Shown here one piece after another: positions 7,970 to 13,750 of a DNA stretch of 22,052 nucleotides. How positions within the stretch are numbered: the stretch's first letter is position 1; every line of letters begins with the position of its first letter. The stretch is taken from NCBI GenBank assembly GCA_002707765.1, contig PANV01000049.1:1-22052 (forward strand), in the 5' to 3' direction. The stretch comes from Fidelibacterota bacterium. Lineage in GTDB: Bacteria > Fidelibacterota > Marinisomatia > SCGC-AAA003-L08 > D37C17. The notes under the pieces were generated by a model, which had not been told where the DNA came from, made no database searches, and saw only the letters and a list, made by a program, of their open reading frames with translations. The position numbers and the translations under genes were made by a program.

Positions 7970-9770
7970 TATTTACGTCCTTATATAAATTATTAATTTT
8001 ATCTTCGAAATTTGATTCAACAACTTTCCTAACAATAGACATTTTTGGAGTCATTTCTCCTTTTTCAATCATAAAATTTCTTGATATTAATGCAAATTTT
8101 TTAACTTGTTCAAATCTAGAAAAATCTTTCATAGCATTCTTAACTTCTTTTTCAAATAGATTGTTAGTTTCCTTGTAATCAATTACTGCCTCATTAGATG
8201 ATGCTTCTTTACCTAATCCAGATAAAAATTCTTTTAAATTATCAAAGGCTGGAACTATTATGCAAGAAAGATAATTTCTATTATCGCCTATAACCAAAAC
8301 CTGTTCAATATATGAAGAATTTAATAATGAATTTTCCAATGGCGCAGGAGCTATATTTTTTCCGCCAGATGTAACAATAATACTTTTCTTTCTATCCGTT
8401 ATGGTAAGATGACCTCCTTTATCTACTATTCCGATATCACCAGTATGAAACCATCCATCATTATTAAAAACCTCAGTGGTTGCTTCTTTATTATTATAGT
8501 ATCCTAGCATTATATTTGGGCCTTTAGCTAAAATTTCACCATCTTCAGCAATTTTTATTTTAACATTTTCTATTGGCATACCAACCGAACCAAATTGAAT
8601 GTTCCCAGGAATATTACATGTTAAAATTGGACTAGTTTCTGTTAATCCATAACCTTCAAGTATTGTTAAACCAATAGCTGCAAAAAATTCGTTAACTTGT
8701 TGTGATAAAGGTGCACCACCAGATATAAAATATTTAATTTGACCACCTAGTCTTCCTCTTACTTTTGTATAAATTAAAGAATTCGCAATAGAATACTTAA
8801 CCTTTAGAAAAAAAGGAATTTTTTGATTTGCATTCTTAAGCGTCATATGTTTTCTTCCTACATCTAATGCCCAAAAAAATATATTTCTTCTGATTGAACT
8901 GGCATTTTTTATACCTGAAAGAATTTTATCATGCATTTTTTCAAAAAACCTAGGTACGCAGATTACAACTGAAGGTGAAACCTCAAGCATATTTTCTCCT
9001 ACTGTTTCCATATTTTCAGCGTAATAAATTTTTGATTTCAAATTCATGGGCAAGAAATGACCAACAGTTCTTTCTAAAACATGACTAAGAGGTAAGAATG
9101 ATAAAAAACTTGACTGAAAAATGTCTGGCACTAATTTAGAAACAGAAACAATATTTGATATAATATTTTTATTTGATAGCATAACACCTTTAGGTGTGCC
9201 CGTTGTTCCCGAAGTATAAATTAATGTTAATAAATCGTTTTCTTTACTTTTATGTACCATATCTTTGAAGGATATTTCATTTGAGTCTATTAGTTCTCTA
9301 CTAGATGTAAGAAATGTATTAAAATTTTCAATGTAGGTATCATTTTCATCAAAAGAATTATCCATTACGATAATTTTTTTAAGATTTTTGCAAGAATCAA
9401 AAATTGACTTAATTTTTTCAAGCTGCATTTGATCTTCAACAAAAATTAATTTAGACCCAGAGTCATTTAGTATGAATTCTATCTGATCAGGCATTAAGCT
9501 AGGGTATACAGTAGTTGTTACTGCTCCCATTGATATAATTCCATAATCACACATAGACCATTTATAAGAAGTATTAGATAAAATTGCTATTTTATCTTGA
9601 TATCTTAATCCATTAACGTATAATGAAAATGAAATTTTTTCAACCAAGGATAGAATATCTTTACCAGTTAATCCTTTCCATTTATTATTTTTTTTATAAA
9701 AAATAACTTCTTCGTTCAAAGATTCATTAATATTGGTATAGAACATCTGCGATACAGTGGAATAATTCAT
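7962..9770 (-). CDS. Long-chain acyl-CoA synthetase (AMP-forming)
   Basis: This 602-aa member of the adenylate-forming superfamily activates a fatty acid with ATP and CoA. The P-loop motif YTSGTTGTPKG is at 185-195, followed by LSFLPLSHVLER, EGYGLTETSP, GWFHTGDIG and DRKKSIIVTSGGKNIAP. The last carries the hinge and C-terminal-domain residues of long-chain (FadD/FAA-like) synthetases, and the length matches this family. It probably works at the inner membrane and supplies acyl-CoA for lipid synthesis or degradation. The ATG at 9768-9770 has only a distant AAGGA (15 nt). Its 3' end overlaps purM by 8 nt. The exact chain length used cannot be read from sequence. Confidence 0.93.
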   Translation of the reverse strand: MNYSTVSQMFYTNINESLNEEVIFYKKNNKWKGLTGKDILSLVEKISFSLYVNGLRYQDKIAILSNTSYKWSMCDYGIISMGAVTTTVYPSLMPDQIEFILNDSGSKLIFVEDQMQLEKIKSIFDSCKNLKKIIVMDNSFDENDTYIENFNTFLTSSRELIDSNEISFKDMVHKSKENDLLTLIYTSGTTGTPKGVMLSNKNIISNIVSVSKLVPDIFQSSFLSFLPLSHVLERTVGHFLPMNLKSKIYYAENMETVGENMLEVSPSVVICVPRFFEKMHDKILSGIKNASSIRRNIFFWALDVGRKHMTLKNANQKIPFFLKVKYSIANSLIYTKVRGRLGGQIKYFISGGAPLSQQVNEFFAAIGLTILEGYGLTETSPILTCNIPGNIQFGSVGMPIENVKIKIAEDGEILAKGPNIMLGYYNNKEATTEVFNNDGWFHTGDIGIVDKGGHLTITDRKKSIIVTSGGKNIAPAPLENSLLNSSYIEQVLVIGDNRNYLSCIIVPAFDNLKEFLSGLGKEASSNEAVIDYKETNNLFEKEVKNAMKDFSRFEQVKKFALISRNFMIEKGEMTPKMSIVRKVVESNFEDKINNLYKDVNND

Positions 9771-9830
9771 TTTTTTATTATATTTTCCTTTTTAATATTG
9801 AGTACTTTAAAGTCATTTTTTTTCACAATT

Positions 9831-9914
9831 GCCGAGATGGCGAAACTGGTAGACGCGCTGGATTCAAAATCCAGTGTCCTCAAGGACGTGTGGGTTCGAT
9901 TCCCACTCTCGGTA
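9831..9914 (+). tRNA. tRNA-Leu (anticodon CAA)
   Basis: An 84-nt class II tRNA on the plus strand: acceptor GCCGAGA/TCTCGGT, anticodon stem CTGGA/TCCAG with loop TTCAAAA (anticodon CAA, reading UUG), long variable arm GTCC-TCAA-GGAC and T-arm GTGGG-TTCGATT-CCCAC. The discriminator is A and CCA is not encoded (CTA follows). As in the tRNA-Arg of this window, base 72 is U, giving G1-U72. Its 3' end lies 6 bp from the stop of a convergent small gene. Confidence 0.97.
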
Positions 9915-9920
9915 CTAAAA

Positions 9921-10199
9921 TTATTTAGACTCATCGATTTTATCCTTAATTGTTTCTTTAATAAAAGCTTCACCATCTGATTTTACCGATTCAAATATTT
10001 TGTCTACATCATTGATTGTATCTTGGTCCCCTGTATAGTATAAATATCCCAAGTAAAAAATAAAAAACAATAGGGTTAAAATAAGCCATTTAATAAACTT
10101 CTTGACGGCAGAATAAATGACAATGATTGACAGCAAAACTGTTATAGCAAGGTAAATTTCGTTATTAACGATTGTATGGTATAAGTCTAAATCATTCAT
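9921..10199 (-). CDS. Small two-helix membrane protein, unknown function
   Basis: A 92-aa protein not recognised as a named family. Two hydrophobic segments are clear, at about 14-31 (EIYLAITVLLSIIVIYS) and 38-56 (WLILTLLFFIFYLGYLYY), separated by a short basic loop (KKFIK). The C-terminal third is acidic and lysine-rich (DKIFESVKSDGEAFIKETIKDKIDESK) and probably forms a soluble helix. The ATG at 10197-10199 has no clear Shine-Dalgarno. It is transcribed away from another small membrane protein, with a CRP-like operator between them, and its 3' end meets tRNA-Leu tail to tail with a 6-bp gap. Amino-acid pattern and hydrophobicity argue for a real gene; the function is open. Confidence 0.7.
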   Translation of the reverse strand: MNDLDLYHTIVNNEIYLAITVLLSIIVIYSAVKKFIKWLILTLLFFIFYLGYLYYTGDQDTINDVDKIFESVKSDGEAFIKETIKDKIDESK

Positions 10200-10258
10200 A
10201 ATGTTACTATCAAATATAAAATAAACTAAACAATTCTTTAAACATTTTTATAAAAATT

Positions 10259-10274
10259 TGTGACATGCTTCACA
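10259..10274. promoter_or_regulatory. CRP/FNR-type operator palindrome TGTGA-N6-TCACA
   Basis: The sequence TGTGACATGCTTCACA has perfect TGTGA and TCACA half-sites with exactly 6 bp between them, the consensus geometry for cAMP-CRP family regulators, and AT-rich flanks. It lies in the 166-bp divergent spacer, 60 bp from the minus-strand gene start and 95 bp from the plus-strand ATG. A third half-site, TGTGA at 10297-10301, follows 38 bp after the first. Which family member binds is unknown, as no regulator gene is in this window. Confidence 0.6.
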
Positions 10275-10278
10275 CTTT

Positions 10279-10296
10279 TTTTCATAAAAATGAAAA
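10279..10296. repeat. Short AT-rich inverted repeat inside the divergent spacer
   Basis: TTTTCAT (10279-10285) and ATGAAAA (10290-10296) are exact inverted repeats around AAAA. They sit between the TCACA half-site of the CRP-like operator and the further TGTGA at 10297, so the whole block reads TCACA-N22-TGTGA with a nested dyad. The pairing is real, but 7-bp AT-rich repeats are common by chance in such DNA. Confidence 0.4.
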
Positions 10297-10322
10297 TGTG
10301 ATACAAATCTATTTTTTTTAGG

Positions 10323-10328
10323 TATTAT
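10323..10328 (+). promoter_or_regulatory. Possible -10 element for the plus-strand small membrane gene
   Basis: TATTAT lies 41 bp before the ATG at 10369 and matches the -10 consensus at five of six bases. The best -35-like hexamer, GTGATA at 10298-10303, gives a 19-bp spacer and overlaps the third TGTGA half-site. If this is the promoter, the operator at 10259-10274 would be centred roughly 65-70 bp upstream of transcription start, a distance compatible with activation by a CRP-type protein. This is a weak prediction. Confidence 0.3.
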
Positions 10329-10368
10329 TAATTTAAAATAGAAATGAATATTAACAAGGAGTCTAGTG

Positions 10369-10560
10369 ATGAAAATAAATGAAAAAATTGAGCTATTAAA
10401 GTTCGGTATTAAACTTAATTTGATAATAGGTATTTACAATTTATTTCTTTTTTCGTATGGAAATACAATATTTAATTTAGTAATTGGTTCAATTAATATT
10501 GGAGTTTGGGTATTTTTTAGAGATATGAAGCTGGTAAATATTCTAATGTCTAAAAAATAA
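10369..10560 (+). CDS. Small two-helix membrane protein, unknown function
   Basis: This is the only plus-strand protein gene in the window. It encodes 63 aa: a short charged N-terminus (MKINEKIELLKFGIK), two hydrophobic segments at about 15-31 and 33-50, and a basic tail (RDMKLVNILMSKK). I chose ATG at 10369 rather than the in-frame GTG at 10366 because AAGGAG at 10356-10361 is 7 nt from the ATG. I do not recognise the family. The strong Shine-Dalgarno, the dedicated upstream region with a CRP-like palindrome and the placement between oppositely oriented genes support a real, possibly regulated gene. Its stop is 3 bp from the stop of the convergent repeat-protein gene. Confidence 0.7.
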   Translation: MKINEKIELLKFGIKLNLIIGIYNLFLFSYGNTIFNLVIGSINIGVWVFFRDMKLVNILMSKK

Positions 10561-10563
10561 AGC

Positions 10564-11289
10564 CTAAAGAGTTTCAATGAACTGGCCATTTTGATACTTT
10601 TTAATTGATTTTATTTCACCATTTTCGTACCATTCCGTCGAAAGTCCATTTAATTGGTCATTTTTATAGTTCCATCTTGCTTGCATTTGCCCATTGGGAT
10701 ACCATTTTTTTTGAGTACCTTCAAGTTTACCCATTTTATAAAAATATGTTGACTTTATCTGTCCATTTTCATACCATTTTGAACATTTACCATTCTTGAT
10801 TCCATCTTTCATATTAAACTCTAAATATAGCTGATCATTTTCAAACCATTCTCTCAATAATCCATTATAAAGTTTTGATTTATTTGAGTTAGTAGAAAAA
10901 TACCCACTTATTCTGAATATTATTTCTCCTTCAAAAAACTTATAATTATGACTAAAATTTATATTTGGATTTTTCTTATTAATTAATAAATAATTATTTG
11001 ATTCAATTTTATTTTTACATTCTTTATATTCAATTTTATTTTTTGATAATCCAGATGAAATATTAAATTCGAGTTCACATAAAACGATAAGAGACTTTTT
11101 AACTTTCTCATGATTAGAACTATTAACTTTTAGAACTTCAACCTTAAAAGTACCATTATCTTGATTTATAAAATCTAAAATATTAACTTCATTAATATTT
11201 TTCTCTTTATAAAAATTAAATTCTTTCGTAACTACGTCTATTTGAGGATAAATTAATGCTCCGAAAATTAATAGTATTAGTTTATTCAT
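10564..11289 (-). CDS. Secreted YwqK/MORN-like repeat protein
   Basis: This 241-aa protein starts with a short hydrophobic stretch (NKLILLIFGALIYP, about 2-15) that looks like a signal peptide, so it is probably exported. Residues 16-145 are Asn/Lys-rich with no recognised domain. The C-terminal part holds four units of the MORN_2/YwqK kind, each opening with W-[FY]-[EP]-N-[GD]-[QE] at about 148, 172, 196 and 220, exactly 24 residues apart. Such repeats occur in proteins often labelled YwqK-family antitoxins, but that label is weakly grounded and no toxin gene is visible nearby. The start has a strong AGGAGG 9 nt upstream and lies 52 bp after the enoyl-CoA hydratase gene. It converges with the plus-strand gene ending at 10560. 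Confidence 0.82.
   Translation of the reverse strand: MNKLILLIFGALIYPQIDVVTKEFNFYKEKNINEVNILDFINQDNGTFKVEVLKVNSSNHEKVKKSLIVLCELEFNISSGLSKNKIEYKECKNKIESNNYLLINKKNPNINFSHNYKFFEGEIIFRISGYFSTNSNKSKLYNGLLREWFENDQLYLEFNMKDGIKNGKCSKWYENGQIKSTYFYKMGKLEGTQKKWYPNGQMQARWNYKNDQLNGLSTEWYENGEIKSIKKYQNGQFIETL
10567..10848 (-). repeat. Four tandem 24-residue (72-bp) MORN-like repeats
   Basis: Within the secreted repeat protein the four units begin WFENDQ, WYENGQ, WYPNGQ and WYENGE with a constant spacing of 24 residues; the last is cut at 22 residues by the stop. Each continues with a basic/aromatic strand and a G-x-x-(N/E)-G turn, as expected for beta-hairpin MORN_2 units. At the DNA level the copies have diverged, so this is an old protein repeat rather than a recent tandem duplication. 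Confidence 0.8.
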
Positions 11290-11341
11290 TTTCTACACGC
11301 CTCCTTTTAATATTAATTAAACCATTAATTTGGCTAATATG

Positions 11342-12109
11342 TTAATTATTTTTCCAGTTGGGTTTTCTTTTCTCTTTGAATGAATTTAAACCTTCATCCC
11401 TATCATCTGACTTTAAAACCTTTAAATATTCTTGACGTTCTATTTTAAAACCATAATCTATAAATGCTGAATTGATGGATTTTTTTACACTCTTTATAGC
11501 TAAAGGAGCATTATCAATTATTTTTAAAATGAAATTATTAATAAAATCTGAATAATTATATTTATTCACTATATAATCTATTACGCCGTCACTTAGAGCT
11601 TCATCAGCTGTGTATTTATTTGAAGAAAATATCCATTCCATTGATTTAGATAGACCAATCAAATTTGTGATTCTCTGTGTACCCCCAGCTCCTGGAATTA
11701 TTCCAATTGATGCTTCAGGAAAGCTATAGATAGAATCTTTATAACCTATCCTAAAATCACATGACAAAGCTAATTCTAAACCACCACCAAGGCATGCACC
11801 ATTAATAATTGAAATCGTAGGTATTTCTAAAGATTGTACTTTATGATAAAGTGTATTTAAATCATTTAAAAATTCAATAGTTTCATTTTCATTGAATGTA
11901 GATCTTTCTTTAAGGTCAGCACCTGCACAAAAATGTTTTCTATCAGAATTAAAAATTACAAACCTAGTAGTGGTGAAGTCAATATTATATAATACATTAT
12001 ATAAATCTTTTATCATGCTTATTTTTATACTATTTACATCATTACCTGATAGTGTGATTGTTAAAACTTTATCGTTATATGATTTTGAAGTTTTAATCAT
12101 CAATATCAA
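11342..12109 (-). CDS. Enoyl-CoA hydratase/isomerase family protein (crotonase; methylglutaconyl- or related hydratase)
   Basis: A 255-aa crotonase that would hydrate an enoyl-CoA in the cytosol. The oxyanion-hole stretches CAGADLKER and GACLGGGLELALSCD are present, and both catalytic glutamates are in place: E112 (in GGLELA) and E132 (in FPEASIGI), 20 residues apart as in authentic hydratases. The longest frame opens at TTG 12107-12109; an ATG at 12098-12100, giving 252 aa and an 8-nt overlap with the AtuA-like gene, fits the family N-terminus MIKTSKSYNDK better. Together with the carboxyltransferase and AtuA genes upstream, the context suggests the liuC/atuE role (3-methylglutaconyl-CoA or isohexenylglutaconyl-CoA hydratase), but the substrate cannot be fixed from sequence. 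Confidence 0.9.
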   Translation of the reverse strand: MILMIKTSKSYNDKVLTITLSGNDVNSIKISMIKDLYNVLYNIDFTTTRFVIFNSDRKHFCAGADLKERSTFNENETIEFLNDLNTLYHKVQSLEIPTISIINGACLGGGLELALSCDFRIGYKDSIYSFPEASIGIIPGAGGTQRITNLIGLSKSMEWIFSSNKYTADEALSDGVIDYIVNKYNYSDFINNFILKIIDNAPLAIKSVKKSINSAFIDYGFKIERQEYLKVLKSDDRDEGLNSFKEKRKPNWKNN

Positions 12110-12407
12110 TTTCCATCATTAACAGAGCTTGACCAAAAGTTTTGCCCTGCGCATCATTGATGAGAGTTTCACTTCCACCACCTTCGAGACTATCATAAAG
12201 TATGAAATTTAATGCATTTAAATTCGGTAATTTATATCTAACAACATCACCTTTAACCATTGTTCCAAAATATGACTTAACAGAAACCGAGGTTAGCTTT
12301 GAAAGAGCTTTATCGTAATAATCTTTACTTATAAAAACAACTCCAACATTTACATTTGCTCCCTTATCACCTGAACGTGCATACGCTATATCACTTAATT
12401 TTTTCAT
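12093..12407 (-). CDS. AtuA-like ferredoxin-fold protein (C-terminal half of AtuA as a separate gene)
   Basis: A 104-aa protein opening KLSDIAYARSGDKGANVNVGV, which matches the small C-terminal domain of acyclic-terpene-utilisation protein AtuA; the ARSGDKG stretch is the hallmark. In Pseudomonas AtuA this domain is fused behind the DUF1446 part, while here it is a gene of its own. Its ATG overlaps the stop of the DUF1446 gene by 4 nt (ATGA), so the two products are probably made together and act as subunits of one complex. The biochemical role of AtuA in terpene or branched acyl-CoA catabolism is not settled. It is not a frameshift: both pieces start and stop cleanly. Confidence 0.88.
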   Translation of the reverse strand: MKKLSDIAYARSGDKGANVNVGVVFISKDYYDKALSKLTSVSVKSYFGTMVKGDVVRYKLPNLNALNFILYDSLEGGGSETLINDAQGKTFGQALLMMEIDIDD

Positions 12408-13750
12408 AATATGACTTTTGTCTTAATTACTTTTTTATCTATCAATGCAGGCCAATATGCCACAACCTCTTTCACTCTAGGCCTACCTCCTGCAAACCCT
12501 GTTATACCAGGAGGACCTGCTGTTATAAGAGGTGCTAACTCTTTAGTAAATCGTGTAACTATATTCTTGTCTTGACTTTTTACTCCAAGCCTTAATACAA
12601 CTTCATTTATTATATTTGGAGTTTTTGCAATTGATTTATGACATGAGGATAAACCTAAAAATTCTGTGGATGTTTTATCAAAAACCAAACCTATCTTTTC
12701 TAATTTTTTCCATATAATTTCAGCTGATTTCTTTGCCTTTAATAAAGCATCTGGTCCAGATACAGTAAGTTGACCAGATGCTTTAAAACCATCAAAATAC
12801 GATATAGAAACTTTATAAGTATCTGTAGGCATATTACCTTTCACCCCAGTTACTGTAACTACATCTTTTGAAGTTTCTTCTAAATTAAAACTTGTGAAAT
12901 CTACACAAACATCTGGAGATATATACTTCTTTGGATCACCAAGCTCATATAAAATTTGTTCAGATACAGTGAATTTATTTACTAGACCACCTGTATTTTC
13001 GGGCTTTGTAATATCAAATGTACCATCTTCTCTAATTTGAGCAATTGGATAACCAATATTATCCATATCCTTTAAATCTTTCCATTTTGTAAAATTCCCT
13101 CCAGTACATTGTGCACCACACTCAATTATATGACCAGCAACTGTTGCTGAGGCAAGCATGTTAAAATTATTTTTCTTCCATCCAAATTCATAAATACATG
13201 GTGCAACAACAAGCCCAGGATCTGATATTCTTCCACATAGGACTATATCTGCGCCTAAACTTAAAGCTTTTGCTACTGAGAAACTATCAATGTAGACATT
13301 TGCTGAATAAATTTTATTTAAGATAGAAGATATGCTTTCATTTGTATCTATATTTTTAAATTCGTGATCATCTTTTATGAGATTGTTTAAATCATTATAG
13401 ATATCATCTCCTTCAACTATAGCAATTTTTAAATCAATATCATGTTTTTTTGATATTTTTATTAATTCTCTTTTGCATGCATCTGGATTAACTCCTCCAG
13501 CATTTGCTATGATTTTTATATTGTTATTAATTATTTCATTAATATTAGAATCAATTAGAGAAACAAAGTCTGTAGCATAACCTCCATTCTCAGGATCTTT
13601 CTTTTTTTGACGCTGCATTATTGACATTGTAACCTCAGCTAAATAATCTAGAGTTAAATAATCAATGTTTCCATATTTTATTAATTTTGTTGGAGCTTCT
13701 ATACAATCACCCCAAAATCCTTGTCCATTAGCAACTCTAATATTTTTCAT
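12404..13750 (-). CDS. AtuA family protein, DUF1446 domain
   Basis: A 448-aa DUF1446 (AtuA N-terminal) protein. It begins IRVANGQGFWGDCIEAPTKL and has the conserved blocks IANAGGVNPDACKRELIKI, CGRISDPGLVVAPCIYEFGW, HIIECGAQCTGGNF and, near the C-terminus, TAGPPGITGFAGGRPRVKEV. The family occurs beside methylcrotonyl/geranyl-CoA carboxylase genes in acyclic-terpene and branched-chain catabolic clusters, as here. Its reaction is not established, so I give no enzyme name. It overlaps the carboxyltransferase upstream and the AtuA C-terminal-like gene downstream by 4 nt each, which indicates tight translational coupling. Length is that of a DUF1446 protein without the fused tail domain. Confidence 0.92.
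   Translation of the reverse strand: MKNIRVANGQGFWGDCIEAPTKLIKYGNIDYLTLDYLAEVTMSIMQRQKKKDPENGGYATDFVSLIDSNINEIINNNIKIIANAGGVNPDACKRELIKISKKHDIDLKIAIVEGDDIYNDLNNLIKDDHEFKNIDTNESISSILNKIYSANVYIDSFSVAKALSLGADIVLCGRISDPGLVVAPCIYEFGWKKNNFNMLASATVAGHIIECGAQCTGGNFTKWKDLKDMDNIGYPIAQIREDGTFDITKPENTGGLVNKFTVSEQILYELGDPKKYISPDVCVDFTSFNLEETSKDVVTVTGVKGNMPTDTYKVSISYFDGFKASGQLTVSGPDALLKAKKSAEIIWKKLEKIGLVFDKTSTEFLGLSSCHKSIAKTPNIINEVVLRLGVKSQDKNIVTRFTKELAPLITAGPPGITGFAGGRPRVKEVVAYWPALIDKKVIKTKVIL

Noticed and set aside
9767..9976. Minus-strand reading frame of 69 codons across tRNA-Leu
   Set aside because: It is the antisense of the tRNA; its peptide with RTHTSLRTLDFESSASTS is the familiar artefact of translating a tRNA-Leu complement, and it overlaps the fadD start and the 92-aa gene.
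9798..9980. Plus-strand reading frame of 60 codons containing AKLVDALDSKSS
   Set aside because: This is the sense translation of tRNA-Leu, a well-known spurious protein in databases; no ribosome-binding site supports it.
10255..10310. Possible small mobile element (MITE) in the divergent spacer
   Set aside because: Half-sites and dyads give an imperfect inverted repeat, but there is no target-site duplication, no terminal repeat of useful length and no second copy in the window; a regulator-binding region explains it better.
10605..10799. Plus-strand reading frame with repeated FHHF/HFHTI patterns
   Set aside because: It is the complement of the 72-bp MORN-like repeats, which explains its periodicity.
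10564..11289. Toxin-antitoxin system based on the YwqK-like protein
   Set aside because: No toxin-like gene is adjacent, the protein appears exported, and the antitoxin label for these repeats is weak.
11290..11341. Terminator after the enoyl-CoA hydratase gene
   Set aside because: Only a short AT-only inverted repeat (ATTAAT around GGTTTA) is present, too weak to call.
12093..13750. Frameshifted or broken atuA gene
   Set aside because: The two parts have proper ends, an ATGA overlap and domain-matched boundaries, so a natural two-gene arrangement is more likely than an error.
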